Shown here: piece after piece, positions 22,365-31,453 of the stretch
How the letters are laid out: the number at the start of each line of letters is the position of its first letter
Numbering within the stretch: the stretch's first letter is position 1
Source of the DNA: Candidatus Aquicultor sp.
GTDB lineage: Bacteria; Actinomycetota; Aquicultoria; Aquicultorales; Aquicultoraceae
DNA length: 40,000 nt
Assembly: GCA_036504445.1 (NCBI GenBank)
Contig: DASXVE010000010.1
Span: 1-40,000 of the forward strand
Direction of reading: 5' to 3'
Notes under the pieces: model-generated
Databases searched by the model: none
Seen by the model: the letters and a program-made list of their open reading frames with translations, nothing else
Told to the model about the DNA's origin: nothing
Program-made: the position numbers and the translations under genes

Positions 22365-22934
22365 ATGAAAAAAGGCCTTATCGCTATTGGCGCGATAGTA
22401 GTCATACTAGTTGTTATCGCGGGGATTTTCACCAGCTATTATAATTCTTTTGTAAGCAAGAGTAAGGCTGTTGACAACCAATGGGCGCAGGTAGAAACGC
22501 AGTACCAGCGCCGTTTTGACCTTATACCGAATCTTGTTTCAGCGACCAAAGGCACGTTGAAGCAAGAGCAAAAGGTTTTCGGCCAGATTGCCGAAGCGCG
22601 TACACGCTACTCAGGGGCACAGACGCCGGCTGATAAAGTAAAAGCGGCTAACGATGTCGAAAGCGCTCTCAGTAGGCTTCTCGTGATCGTCGAAAACTAT
22701 CCACAGCTCAAATCAAATGAAACCGTCCAGCAGCTTATGGCGCAAATTGAAGGGACGGAAAACCGCATTTCAGTCGAGCGTCGGCGCTATAACGATGTCG
22801 CGACCGAATACAACACCAGCGTTGCGCGTTTTCCTGGCGTCATGTTCGCGGGTATCTTCGGATTTTCCGAAAAGCAGCTCTTTGAGAGCGCGGCCGGGGC
22901 TGAGAATGCACCAAAAGTTGATTTAGGGAATTAA
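22365..22934 (+). CDS. lemA: LemA family protein
   Basis: This 189-residue protein has an N-terminal membrane helix (about 4-24) followed by a long helical LemA domain: KAVDNQWAQVETQYQRRFDLIPNLV, EARTRY, LSRLLVIVENYPQLKSNE and ENRISVERRRYNDVATEYN. These are all signature segments. Most of the protein faces outside the cytoplasm. LemA proteins have no firmly established activity and are commonly encoded beside TPM-domain proteins, as here, 4 bp upstream. RBS GGAGG lies about 10 bases before ATG 22365. Confidence 0.93.
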   Translation: MKKGLIAIGAIVVILVVIAGIFTSYYNSFVSKSKAVDNQWAQVETQYQRRFDLIPNLVSATKGTLKQEQKVFGQIAEARTRYSGAQTPADKVKAANDVESALSRLLVIVENYPQLKSNETVQQLMAQIEGTENRISVERRRYNDVATEYNTSVARFPGVMFAGIFGFSEKQLFESAAGAENAPKVDLGN

Positions 22935-22938
22935 GAGA

Positions 22939-23889
22939 ATGAAGCACTATGTTCGCGCTTTATTATGCGCATTACTGATTACTGTTTTACTGGCTACTAT
23001 GTTTGGGGTTGCCTATGCCGCCCTAAAACTGCCGCAGCCGGAGGGGCATGTTAACGATTTCGCTGGCATGCTCTCGCAACAGACAAACGATACGCTTGAA
23101 AAGAACCTGCGCGACTATACGCAGAAATCAGGTAATGAGATAGCGGTGGTTACCGTTCGCGATTTACAGGGGACCACGGTTGAGGATTTCGCGGTTCGTC
23201 TATTTGAGAAATGGCAGATCGGTAAGAAAGATAAAGATAACGGCGTGTTGCTCCTCATTGCGGAGAAGGAGCACAAAGTGAGAATTGAGGTCGGCTATGG
23301 CCTTGAACCGAATCTTACCGATGGCCGGTCATTCGCAATAATTCGCAACACTATCACACCCGCTTTTAAAGCAGGGGATTATGACGGCGGCGTTACGGCA
23401 AGTGTTGACGCGATTATTAAAACGATTTCCGGCGACTACACACCGGCAACAAGCCCAATCTCGGGTATCAACCCGGGGCACAACTTTAGCGTGCGGGATT
23501 TAACCTGGCTCATCTACCCGGCCTTGTTTTTAGGTCTGGGATTGTTCCAGTGGCTTGTTTCAGTTCTTGGGCGTACAAAGAGTTGGTGGCTTGGTGGCGC
23601 ACTTGGTGCAATCGTCGGTCTCATTGTCATGTTGTTTTCGGTAATCGTCGGCGTTATCCTGCTCTCGATGCTTGTTCCGCTCGGCCTACTCTTAGATTAT
23701 GTGGTGTCCCGTGCCTACAACGATCATGACAAGAAAAAGCACAACGAACACAAAGACGCCTCGATGATCCCATGGTGGGCCGGAGGAGGCTGGGGTCCCG
23801 GAGGCTTCGGTGGCGGCGGTGACAGCGGCGGTTTCGGAGGATTTGGCGGCGGAGGGTCCGGTGGCGGCGGCGCCAGCGGAGATTGGTAA
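22939..23889 (+). CDS. TPM-domain (YgcG-like) membrane protein with Gly-rich tail
   Basis: This 316-residue protein has a signal helix (1-28) and an extracytoplasmic TPM domain (about 33-165: GHVNDFAGMLS, VVTVRDLQGTTVEDFAVRLFEKWQIG, DNGVLLLIA, RIEVGYGLEPNLTDG). Two to three membrane segments (about 193-260) and a Gly/Phe/Trp tail (280-316) typical of this family follow. TPM domains are linked to phosphatase activity or photosystem repair in some relatives; in bacteria the lemA-TPM pair is common but poorly understood. It follows lemA by 4 bp, so they form an operon ended by a strong hairpin. Confidence 0.92.
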   Translation: MKHYVRALLCALLITVLLATMFGVAYAALKLPQPEGHVNDFAGMLSQQTNDTLEKNLRDYTQKSGNEIAVVTVRDLQGTTVEDFAVRLFEKWQIGKKDKDNGVLLLIAEKEHKVRIEVGYGLEPNLTDGRSFAIIRNTITPAFKAGDYDGGVTASVDAIIKTISGDYTPATSPISGINPGHNFSVRDLTWLIYPALFLGLGLFQWLVSVLGRTKSWWLGGALGAIVGLIVMLFSVIVGVILLSMLVPLGLLLDYVVSRAYNDHDKKKHNEHKDASMIPWWAGGGWGPGGFGGGGDSGGFGGFGGGGSGGGGASGDW

Positions 23890-23923
23890 GATAATTTAAG
23901 GAATTCAGAAATATCTGCAAATC

Positions 23924-23967
23924 AAAGGCGCCAATTCTTTGTGATATGGGAGAAATTGGCGCCTTTT
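23924..23967 (+). terminator. Terminator of the lemA-TPM operon
   Basis: AAAGGCGCCAATT (23924-23936) pairs perfectly with AATTGGCGCCTTT (23954-23966) and ends in T5. It could work in both directions. Confidence 0.88.
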
Positions 23968-24107
23968 TAATCGCTTACATACTAACATTTGAGTACTTAT
24001 ACACGAGTTTTACAGGCCATATGCGAAGTATGCTGTGATCCCTGCTAATGTACCGTAAAAAATTACAAACGTTAACATATAATGAACAGTTGTTAATAAG
24101 TAATAAA

Positions 24108-24142
24108 CATATACGTTGGACGGCCTCTGTCCAACGTATATG
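24108..24142. repeat. 14-bp perfect inverted repeat between convergent genes
   Basis: CATATACGTTGGAC (24108-24121) pairs with GTCCAACGTATATG (24129-24142) around GGCCTCT, 35 bases before the 3' end of the SIMPL gene. It has no T-run and is distinct from the terminator at 23924. Confidence 0.75.
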
Positions 24143-24176
24143 GAGACAAGTAAGCCGGCAATATCGTCAAAACCTG

Positions 24177-24935
24177 CTATTTCATCTCGAACGATACGCT
24201 GACATTGACGATAACCTGAACATCCTGCGGCATTACCGGTGTTGCCGGCGCCATTTCTTTGGCTGCGCCGGCGGCGCTGTTCATTAGGGCATAAGGGACG
24301 ACCGGGCTTGAGTCTTGCGTGCTCTCGCTTGTAATGATCGGGCCGCCTACGGCTACACCGAGCTCTTGTGCGAGCGCGTCTGCTTTCTTGCGGGCGTTTT
24401 GCACTGCAAGCTTTATTGCATCCTGTTTAGCGTTGCTGTCCTCGCTTAATTCAAATCTAAGCTCGGAAATATCGGTAGCACCCGCAGTCGTTGCCGCGTC
24501 GATTATGGCGCCGAGCTTATCAAGCTTCTTGGTTTTTACGATTACCCTATTGTCGGCCGTGTAGCTTAGAATTTTTGGTGCGTGGCCCTCTTGCCAATCT
24601 TGTTGTGGATAGAGGGATATGTTGCCTGTCTTTATCTCATCTTCGTTTAGCCCGGCTGAGCGGAGAGCGGCGACCACCTTAGTGATAGCAGTAGCGTTGT
24701 CACCCATCGCACGAGATGCGGTGCTCCGCACGGTATGTACGCCAAGTGAGATTGAAGCTTGATCGGAGGCGGTGTAGATTTTACCCTCACCGGAAACGGT
24801 GATCGTGTTGCGAAGCGTCGGTGTATCCGCCGCGATGCCGACGGTCGCCGGGCGACTTACGATCGCGACGCCCGCCAGCAGCGCTACGCCAAGCACAACG
24901 GCCATTAAGAGTAACGATGCATTTCTTGTCATCAT
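24177..24935 (-). CDS. SIMPL-domain (DUF541, YggE-like) exported protein
   Basis: This 252-residue protein starts at ATG 24935, 7 bases after GAGGAG. It has a signal helix (5-30) and a SIMPL domain: ITVSGEGKIYTASDQASISLGVHT, LRSAGLNEDEIKTGNISLYPQ, LSYTADNRVIVK, KLDKLGAIIDAATTAGATDI and AVQNARKKADALAQELGV are diagnostic. The C-terminus ends VQVIVNVSVSFEMK, the last beta strand. SIMPL/YggE proteins are envelope proteins associated with oxidative stress tolerance; the mechanism is unsettled. The gene is monocistronic, and convergent with the lemA-TPM operon. Confidence 0.93.
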   Translation of the reverse strand: MMTRNASLLLMAVVLGVALLAGVAIVSRPATVGIAADTPTLRNTITVSGEGKIYTASDQASISLGVHTVRSTASRAMGDNATAITKVVAALRSAGLNEDEIKTGNISLYPQQDWQEGHAPKILSYTADNRVIVKTKKLDKLGAIIDAATTAGATDISELRFELSEDSNAKQDAIKLAVQNARKKADALAQELGVAVGGPIITSESTQDSSPVVPYALMNSAAGAAKEMAPATPVMPQDVQVIVNVSVSFEMK

Positions 24936-25351
24936 TCATCAGCTCCTCATTCTGTGCGCTGAGTTTCCCCTAGCACTTCATAAATTGTGGTTTATCTATT
25001 AGACGGCCTTTAAGGTGTTTGTGTTCCATCATATATCCGAGCGATAGGCAACTTATATGAAATTATTGTTCAATGCTTGAGCCTTGTTTGAATAATAGGA
25101 TTCAAGCATGTGGTTTAGATTCTCTGGCATGCTGGCCAGGGTATTAACATTTGCACAAAATTGAGAACTTCTTGGAATCACTACTTCATACAAGGCCGGA
25201 GGATAGTTATGTTCTGCGACTGCTTGTTGTCCGACAACTATATAGAAGGCAAGCTCTAATTCGGTTATAGTTATTGCTGTGCAGCAACTAGTAAGTTAAG
25301 AATTCACGATAAAAAGCAGAACTATTATTACAAAGGGGGCGACCAGGCATT
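24936..25351. other. Intergenic region between divergent SIMPL and lipoprotein genes
   Basis: No gene larger than a leader peptide was seen. A 16-codon frame at ATG 25209 (MFCDCLLSDNYIEGKL), preceded by CGGAGG, could be a leader peptide but has no terminator or antiterminator structure around it. Confidence 0.4.
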
Positions 25352-26104
25352 ATGAAAAAACTATCCGCACTTTTATTAGCACTATTACTTGCTCTTAGCA
25401 TCCTTACCGTAGTCGGCTGCAAAGAGGCCGAAAAGGGCGGCAAGGCGGCGAAAGCGACAACGACGACCGGGAAATCAAAAGAAGTCAACGCTAACTGGAC
25501 GATTAATGTGAACGATAAGCATACTATTGAGTCGCAAGGTTTGCCGATTGATTATACGCTTAAGTTTACGGCCACCAAAGCCGGAGGTACCGATCCCATA
25601 GGCACCTACAGGGGCACGGCGCGCTTAACCATAAAAGCGGATTTTAGTAAGTTCAAAGGGATACCGCAGTCTGTTATTAAGGTCATGGGCGGTGTAAACG
25701 GGGAAGGGGACGCCAAGGACTTCACGTTCAAAGTCGTGAACTTCTCGGATGCTCAGAAAAGCAATAGTGGTAAATCATCCAGCGGCGATACGGTCACGTT
25801 AGCAACGCTCGTACCTCCGGGCAAGGGCAGTAAGACGACCAACACACTACCCAAGCCGACGGCTGAGGACAAAGCCGTAGCGAACCCAGATTTTTATAGC
25901 TTCGGCTATATGGACATAAAGGGCCGGGGCTCGCTCAATATTAAAGCCAAGGGCATACGCGGTGAGCAGGCCCAGTATTCGGACCAGAAAGCTGCAAGCG
26001 ATAAAATTAGCTTCAGCATGAATATAGTCGGTGCGACCGTTTATATCGATATTCCGAAAGCAGGGAGATTTAAAGGCACGGTAACGGGTGACCCTATAAA
26101 CTAG
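25352..26104 (+). CDS. Secreted lipoprotein of unknown function
   Basis: This 250-residue protein has a classic type II signal: MKKLSALLLALLLALSILTV then VGC, with lipobox TVVGC and lipidated Cys at about residue 23. A Lys/Thr/Gly-rich linker (24-45) leads to a beta-rich domain (WTINVNDKHTIESQGL, GTYRGTARLTIKADFSKF, GRGSLNIKAKGI, VGATVYIDIPKAGRFKGTV). No catalytic motif or known family was recognised. RBS AAAGGGGG lies upstream of ATG 25352. It is a single-gene unit ended by a strong shared terminator. Confidence 0.85.
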   Translation: MKKLSALLLALLLALSILTVVGCKEAEKGGKAAKATTTTGKSKEVNANWTINVNDKHTIESQGLPIDYTLKFTATKAGGTDPIGTYRGTARLTIKADFSKFKGIPQSVIKVMGGVNGEGDAKDFTFKVVNFSDAQKSNSGKSSSGDTVTLATLVPPGKGSKTTNTLPKPTAEDKAVANPDFYSFGYMDIKGRGSLNIKAKGIRGEQAQYSDQKAASDKISFSMNIVGATVYIDIPKAGRFKGTVTGDPIN

Positions 26105-26204
26105 ACGATGGTTCCGCAGAGGGATATCGCGTTTGGGTGCGGCGATTACGGGACGCCAAGGTCTTTAAAGCAAGTGCTAGCGGTTGATCTGACTGTGTAC
26201 AAAA

Positions 26205-26243
26205 AAATAAAAGGCGGGAGAATTTCTCCCGCCTTTTATTTTT
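26205..26243. terminator. Bidirectional terminator between the lipoprotein and EF-G-like genes
   Basis: A stem of about 17 bp centred on GGCGGGAGA/TCTCCCGCC (26213-26221 and 26225-26233) has a 3-base loop and is flanked by A-rich left and T-rich right arms. It serves both converging transcripts. Confidence 0.92.
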
Positions 26244-26292
26244 ATTCAAGATGCCCGAAAATCTGGTCCAAGTGTGTCGGCTTTGCTGATGA

Positions 26293-28374
26293 TTACGAAC
26301 CGGTTGCGCGCTCTTTCTCGTATGCTTCGATGATCTTCTTAGCGGTATCAGCAGGGACTTCCTCATAGTGATCGAACTCCATATGATACGCACCGCGGCC
26401 CGATGTAATCGAGCGAAGCGTGCTCGCGTACGTGGCCATCTCGGCAACCGGAACAAGTGCGTTTACGATAACGTTACGTCCACGTGGCTCAGAGCCCAGC
26501 GGTTTACCCCTACGGCTCGAAAGGTCGCCGATGACGTCACCCATATACTGATCGGGCACCGTAACTTCAACTTTCATAATCGGCTCGAGCAGAACCGGCT
26601 TCGCATCCATGAAGCCTTTCTTAATGGCGAGCGAACCCGCGATCTTAAAGGCCATTTCTGATGAGTCAACCGCGTGATATGAGCCATCGTAAAGCGTGAC
26701 CTTGATATCGACAACCGGGTAACCGGCAAGGATGCCCTGGTCCATGACCTCCCGGATGCCTTTTTCTACTGCGGGGCGATACTGCTGCGGTACGACACCG
26801 CCGACGATCTTATCGACAAACTCGAAGCCTACACCGCGTGGCTGCGGTTCGACTTTAACCCAGACATCGCCGAACTGGCCGCGGCCACCCGATTGTTTTT
26901 TATGACGGCCCTGAACCGAGGAAGAGCCCTTAATTGTCTCCTTAAACGGAATGCGAGGCGCTGAAAGCGCCGCCTCAACGCCGAACTTCCTTTTCAATCG
27001 CTCGGTAATAACGTCGAGGTGCATGTCGCCCATGCCAGACAAAACCGTCTGATGGGTTTCGGCATCCCGCTTAACGGTGAGGGTTGGATCTTCTTCGGCG
27101 AGCCTGTTAAGTGAGATTCCGAGTTTCTCCTCGTCACCCTTGGTCTTAGCTGAGGCTGCTACCGAGATAACCGGTTCCGGGAATTTTACTGCCGGTAAAA
27201 TTGCGGCTTTACCCTCCTCGCAGAGCGTATCACTGGTCATAGTATCGGCGAGTTTTGCAACGGCACCGATATCACCAGCGGGAATATCGGTTGCATCCTC
27301 GGTGGTTTTACCCCGCGCAACAAAGACATGCCCAACGCGCTCTTTCTTGCCGCGACTCGCGTTGGCAACTGTCGAGTTGGCTTTGAAGTCGCCCGAGAAT
27401 ACCCTAAAATAGCTGAGCTTACCGACATATGGGTCGGCTACGGTTTTAAATACGAATGCGGCGAGCGGTGCCGCCTCTTTTGGCTGGCACTCTATAGCAG
27501 CCTCTGTTTTTGGATCGATTGCGGTAACCGGGCCGCGATCAACCGGTGAGGGCAGGTAGTCGATGATTGCATTGAGCAGCCCATTGACACCGACTGCGCT
27601 AAATGCCGCCGTGCAGGTAACCGGGATTACCTGACCCGAGACAACCGCTTTTTTCAGACCCGCCATAACCTCAGCATCAGAAAGCACGCCTTCATCGAGG
27701 TATTTTTCCATTAAAGCATCGTCGCTTTCAGCTACACGCTCAATCAGAGCGTCGCGCGCGGATGCCGCCTCATCGGCGAGGTCGCCCGGAATGTCTTCAA
27801 CCGAGTGCATGCCGTTGGCGGTTATGTATGCTTTTTGCTTAAGCACGTCGACGACGCCTTTGAAATTTGCTTCGCTTCCGATTGGGAGTTGTAGCGGGGT
27901 GACCTTATCGGTGTAGACTTCCTGAAGAACACTGAGGACTTCGTTAAAATTGGCATGCTCTTTGTCCATTCTGTTGATAATGACAAACTTAGCAAGCCCG
28001 TACTCGTCTGCGATCCCCCACACCCGTTCGGTCTGGACCTCAAGGCCGGAGACCGCATCAACCACAATGCCGGCTATATCGACGGCACGCAAGGCGCCGT
28101 ATACCTCACCGACAAAATCGGTGTATCCGGGGGTATCGATAATATTGACCTTATGGTTGTTGAATTCACAGGGGGCGAGGGAGGCATTAATCGAAAACTT
28201 ACGTCGGACCTCTTCAGGATCGAAATCGGTCGTCGTGTTGCCCTCGTCGACTTTGCCAAACCTGCTGATCGCTCCCGTAGCGAACAGCATTGCTTCGGCA
28301 AGTGTGGTTTTACCGCTACCACCATGGCCGACGAGCGCCACATTTCGAATATTTGCCGGTGCATATTTTTTCAA
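26293..28374 (-). CDS. Elongation factor G-like GTPase (EF-G paralog)
   Basis: This 693-residue translational GTPase has EF-G domain order: G domain, domain II (about 300-390), III, IV (GGRGQFGDVWVKVEP near 500) and V. The P-loop is GHGGSGKT (16-23) rather than the GH.D.GKTT of canonical EF-G. DTPG lies at 80-83 and NRMD (normally NKMD) at 134-137. These variants mark the EF-G-like subfamily, which is separate from the str-operon fusA and may act in ribosome recycling or specialised translocation. No rpsL, rpsG or tuf lies nearby, which supports a paralog. Start ATG 28374 follows GGAGGAGA on the minus strand. Confidence 0.92.
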   Translation of the reverse strand: MKKYAPANIRNVALVGHGGSGKTTLAEAMLFATGAISRFGKVDEGNTTTDFDPEEVRRKFSINASLAPCEFNNHKVNIIDTPGYTDFVGEVYGALRAVDIAGIVVDAVSGLEVQTERVWGIADEYGLAKFVIINRMDKEHANFNEVLSVLQEVYTDKVTPLQLPIGSEANFKGVVDVLKQKAYITANGMHSVEDIPGDLADEAASARDALIERVAESDDALMEKYLDEGVLSDAEVMAGLKKAVVSGQVIPVTCTAAFSAVGVNGLLNAIIDYLPSPVDRGPVTAIDPKTEAAIECQPKEAAPLAAFVFKTVADPYVGKLSYFRVFSGDFKANSTVANASRGKKERVGHVFVARGKTTEDATDIPAGDIGAVAKLADTMTSDTLCEEGKAAILPAVKFPEPVISVAASAKTKGDEEKLGISLNRLAEEDPTLTVKRDAETHQTVLSGMGDMHLDVITERLKRKFGVEAALSAPRIPFKETIKGSSSVQGRHKKQSGGRGQFGDVWVKVEPQPRGVGFEFVDKIVGGVVPQQYRPAVEKGIREVMDQGILAGYPVVDIKVTLYDGSYHAVDSSEMAFKIAGSLAIKKGFMDAKPVLLEPIMKVEVTVPDQYMGDVIGDLSSRRGKPLGSEPRGRNVIVNALVPVAEMATYASTLRSITSGRGAYHMEFDHYEEVPADTAKKIIEAYEKERATGS

Positions 28375-28490
28375 AAATATCTCCTCCCTTTCGCTCTCGT
28401 TACGAGAGCCCTATACGGTTTGTATTTTGAAACTTACACGTAGCAGGTTAAAGGCACTTCTACATGTAAGTAATTGTACCGGTTTTCGTT

Positions 28491-28537
28491 ATTCTATATG
28501 CTAATGCGCAGTGGTTGTGCGCATTAGCATATAGAAT
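28491..28537. repeat. 20-bp perfect inverted repeat upstream of the EF-G-like gene
   Basis: The left arm 28491-28510 (ATTCTATATGCTAATGCGCA) is exactly complementary to 28518-28537, with loop GTGGTTG. ATAGAATACTT is then repeated directly at 28531-28541 and 28544-28554. There is no T-run. It may be a processed hairpin, a strong operator or a remnant of a small inverted-repeat element. Confidence 0.8.
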
Positions 28538-28771
28538 ACTTTATAGAATACTTAAATGTTGTTATCAAATCAAAGTTTTAGCGTTCGAAGTACACCTTGA
28601 GAGAAGGCCGTAGGCTTTAAAATTCTAGCTCAAGCTGCGAGGGTTCAAAAATTGCTATCAAGAGTACAGTGACTGCTATTGCTATAAATGTAATTCTAAC
28701 GCATATTCTGTATTATGTAACCAACAATCAAAAGTATATCTGCTACGTGCGCACAAGCAGACGCCGCACGG

Positions 28772-29461
28772 TTAAAACGCAGCCCGGTGGGGCCGTCGTC
28801 GTGTTAATAATACCGTCATGACCAAGCCCGCAATAAACCCGCCGATATGGGCAAAGTACGCGACGCCCCCGCCTGCGACACCGCTGAATAGTCCTGAAAA
28901 TACCTGCAACAGAAACCAGAATCCGATAATAATAAACGCCGGTAGGCGGGCTATCTCAATAAAGAAAAGGACAACAAAGACGGTAAGCACCCGCGCGTTG
29001 GGGAAGAGTATGAGGTAGCTCCCAAGAACACCCGATATCGCGCCGCTCGCGCCGAGATTGGGAATATCCGAGTTGAAGTTGAGCGACATTTGCAGTAACG
29101 ACCCGGTGATACCGCAGAGTAAATAAAATACCAAGTATTTAAAGCGCCCGAGCACATCTTCGACGTTGTTGCCGAAAATCCACAGGAACAACATATTGGA
29201 AGCAATGTGCAAGAAACCGCCGTGCAAGAACATGGCTGTTATAAGCGTAAGATAAGCAGGCTGGATTGACGGTGTTGTAGGCGGTAGCCCAATAAACTGC
29301 TGTTTTATGGCCAAGGGGATCAGCGAATACTTGAGGATAATCGGGTCGGGGCTGGGCAAGATAAGGTACATATAAATGTAGATTGCAAAGTTAATGATTA
29401 CGAGCGATATGGTTACAACCGGAAACCGCCTAGTTGGGTTATCGTCTCTAATAGGTATCAA
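28772..29461 (-). CDS. Rhomboid-family intramembrane serine protease
   Basis: This 229-residue protein has six or so membrane helices. The catalytic Ser is S139 in GASGAISG, and the catalytic His is H205 in AHIGGFIAG; the oxyanion-site H85 and N89 lie in HGGFLHIASNMLFLW. The N-terminal MIPIRDDNPTRRFP is typical of the bacterial YdcA-like or GlpG-related rhomboid group with a cytoplasmic lead. It cleaves transmembrane substrates within the membrane; the substrate is unknown. It is divergent from mutM across a gap with a long imperfect inverted repeat. Confidence 0.94.
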   Translation of the reverse strand: MIPIRDDNPTRRFPVVTISLVIINFAIYIYMYLILPSPDPIILKYSLIPLAIKQQFIGLPPTTPSIQPAYLTLITAMFLHGGFLHIASNMLFLWIFGNNVEDVLGRFKYLVFYLLCGITGSLLQMSLNFNSDIPNLGASGAISGVLGSYLILFPNARVLTVFVVLFFIEIARLPAFIIIGFWFLLQVFSGLFSGVAGGGVAYFAHIGGFIAGLVMTVLLTRRRPHRAAF

Positions 29462-29480
29462 TCTATGCCCCCGGTATAAT

Positions 29481-29520
29481 GTGTTTTATATGTTATTCCC
29501 TTTGGAAAAACATATAACAC
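29481..29520. promoter_or_regulatory. Long imperfect inverted repeat between divergent rhomboid and mutM genes
   Basis: GTGTT-TT-ATATGTT-A-TTCC pairs with GGAA-A-AACATAT-AACAC (29481-29520), with loop CTTT, a 2-base bulge and one mismatch. A TATAAT hexamer (29475-29480) lies just to its left. It could be an operator or a leader hairpin of mutM. Confidence 0.5.
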
Positions 29521-29614
29521 CCATGTTATGCAGTAAACTATGTATTCGTTATGTGGGTTTAGCTTACTTGGATAGCGTTTAGCATGCAAGTACTCGAGAC
29601 GTAAGGATAGAAAA

Positions 29615-30442
29615 ATGCCTGAATTGCCTGAAGTGGAAACAATACGCCGGGGATTAGAAGACACGGTTTTAGGGTTAAAGATAGTCGATGTCGAGGTGCC
29701 TGTGCCGAAGGTGCTTCGTGCGCCGCCCGAAGAGTTTATTGAGCAAGTTAAAGGAACATTCATCAAGGGAACCGGCAGAAGGGCTAAAATTTTGATAGTC
29801 TACCTTTCCTCCGATAAAGCACTTCTCTTTCACTTTATGATGGCGGGAACGCTTACATATGCACCCGCTGACGCACCGGGTAGAGATCTTGCACAGGTTA
29901 TCTTGACGCTATCGAATGGCTACGAACTGCGTTACCGTGATTTTAGGAAATTCGGCTACGTAATGAGCGTGCCGCAGGCAGGTATTATGGAGTCGCCGCA
30001 ATTTGCACATCTTGGGCCCGAGCCGCTCTCTGATGAATTCACGCTTGCACGGTTTCATGAGATGCTCGAGCGGCGCCCCCAGCATAAGATTAAGCCTTTA
30101 CTGATGAACCAGACGTTTATTGCGGGAATAGGTAACATCTACGCCGATGAGACCCTGTTTTGTGCGCGAGTACACCCTGAACGGCCCGCGGGCACGCTTA
30201 CGGACGAAGAGATAGAGCGAATGTACGGCTGCATTCGCTCACTTTTATCGAAAGCGATCGAGCAGCGAGGAAGTTCAATAGCTAACTACACGGATGCTTT
30301 CGGCGAGAGGGGCAACTTTACCAACTTTTTTAAGGTCTACAATAGGACAGGTGAGCCCTGCGAAGAACGTTGCGGCGGGACCGTTGTGAAAATCAAGGTC
30401 GCCGGGCGGGGGACCCATTTTTGCCCGCGGTGTCAGAAGTAG
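29615..30442 (+). CDS. mutM: Formamidopyrimidine-DNA glycosylase (Fpg/MutM)
   Basis: This 275-residue base-excision repair glycosylase/AP lyase removes 8-oxoguanine and FapyG. Mature N-terminus PELPEVE gives catalytic P2 and E3. RFHEM...HKIKPLLMNQTFIAGIGNIYADE carries the helix-two-turn-helix, and the C-terminal zinc finger cysteines are C249, C253, C270 and C273. The usual MRMTG loop reads FMMAGTL here. RBS AAGGA lies 7 bases before ATG 29615. It is the first housekeeping gene of this block and appears to have its own promoter. Confidence 0.96.
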   Translation: MPELPEVETIRRGLEDTVLGLKIVDVEVPVPKVLRAPPEEFIEQVKGTFIKGTGRRAKILIVYLSSDKALLFHFMMAGTLTYAPADAPGRDLAQVILTLSNGYELRYRDFRKFGYVMSVPQAGIMESPQFAHLGPEPLSDEFTLARFHEMLERRPQHKIKPLLMNQTFIAGIGNIYADETLFCARVHPERPAGTLTDEEIERMYGCIRSLLSKAIEQRGSSIANYTDAFGERGNFTNFFKVYNRTGEPCEERCGGTVVKIKVAGRGTHFCPRCQK

Positions 30443-30499
30443 CAGTAATATTACAGCTACGCATAATCCAGTTGGCGGTTAATCCGGCTATTTGAGCAG

Positions 30500-30528
30500 T
30501 TGCGGCAAGGTTTTTGTTTTTGTATGAT
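30500..30528 (+). promoter_or_regulatory. Promoter of pdxS
   Basis: TTGCGG (30500-30505), a 17-bp spacer and TATGAT (30523-30528) lie about 40 bases before ATG 30569. A small palindrome TTGTAT-GATATG-ATACAA (30520-30537) overlaps the -10 box and may be an operator. Confidence 0.65.
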
Positions 30529-30568
30529 ATGATACAAGCTTAAGGATTGTGAAAAGGAGAAAACATAC

Positions 30569-31453
30569 ATGGTTGAAACTGGAACGCTAAGAGTAAAGAC
30601 CGGCCTGGCCGAAATGCTAAAGGGTGGTGTTATTATGGATGTAACCACGCCCGAGCAGGCCAAAATCGCAGAAGATGCCGGTGCTGTCGCTGTTATGGCG
30701 CTCGAGCGTGTTCCTGCAGATATTAGGGCGGCCGGCGGCGTTGCGCGTATGGCAGACCCGACGATTGTCGAGCGTATCGTCAACTGCGTTACCATCCCGG
30801 TTATGGCAAAAGCCCGGATAGGGCACTTTGTTGAGGCGCAGATATTGGAAGCGCTCGGCGTCGACTACATCGATGAGAGCGAAGTACTCACCCCGGCCGA
30901 CGAGTCGCATCACATTAACAAGTGGGATTTTAAGGTTCCGTTTGTGTGCGGATGTCGTAATCTGGGGGAAGCGCTTCGTCGCATCACGGAAGGCGCGGCA
31001 ATGATTCGCACCAAAGGTGAGCCGGGTACCGGCAATATTGTCGAAGCGGTGCGCCATATGCGCGCGGTTAACGAAGGTATCGCATGGCTTAAGGGCTTGC
31101 GCGAAGATGAGCTCTTTGCGGCCGCAAAAGACCTGCAATCGCCGTATGAGCTCGTAAAGTGGATTCACGATAACGGAAAGCTTCCCGTTGTAAACTTCTC
31201 AGCCGGCGGTGTCGCAACACCGGCTGATGCCGCGCTGATGATGCAGCTTGGTGCTGACGGTGTCTTTGTCGGCTCCGGTATCTTCAAGAGCGGCGATCCG
31301 GCGAAGCGCGCAAAAGCGATCGTTCGGGCGACCACGCATTACACAGATGCGGCCTTGCTTGCGAAGGTCTCACAAGACCTGGGTGAGCCGATGGTCGGTA
31401 TCGAGATCAGCCAGATTCCGGCAGCAGAGATGATGCAGGAGCGCGGCTGGTAG
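30569..31453 (+). CDS. pdxS: Pyridoxal 5'-phosphate synthase lyase subunit PdxS
   Basis: This 294-residue (beta/alpha)8 enzyme makes PLP from ribose 5-phosphate, glyceraldehyde 3-phosphate and PdxT-derived ammonia. D24 ([11 protein letters not shown]), Schiff-base K81 (VMAKARIGH) and K149 ([11 protein letters not shown]) are present, as is the phosphate-binding [14 protein letters not shown]. Length and sequence are typical of the family. RBS AAAGGAG is 9 bases from ATG 30569. pdxT follows 109 bp downstream, and the pair probably forms the usual 12+12 complex. Confidence 0.98.
   Translation: MVETGTLRVKTGLAEMLKGGVIMDVTTPEQAKIAEDAGAVAVMALERVPADIRAAGGVARMADPTIVERIVNCVTIPVMAKARIGHFVEAQILEALGVDYIDESEVLTPADESHHINKWDFKVPFVCGCRNLGEALRRITEGAAMIRTKGEPGTGNIVEAVRHMRAVNEGIAWLKGLREDELFAAAKDLQSPYELVKWIHDNGKLPVVNFSAGGVATPADAALMMQLGADGVFVGSGIFKSGDPAKRAKAIVRATTHYTDAALLAKVSQDLGEPMVGIEISQIPAAEMMQERGW

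Noticed and set aside
27950-28504. Long plus-strand ORFs (162 and 184 codons) opposite the EF-G-like gene
   Set aside because: They are shadows on the opposite strand of a strongly conserved GTPase gene and have no ribosome site.
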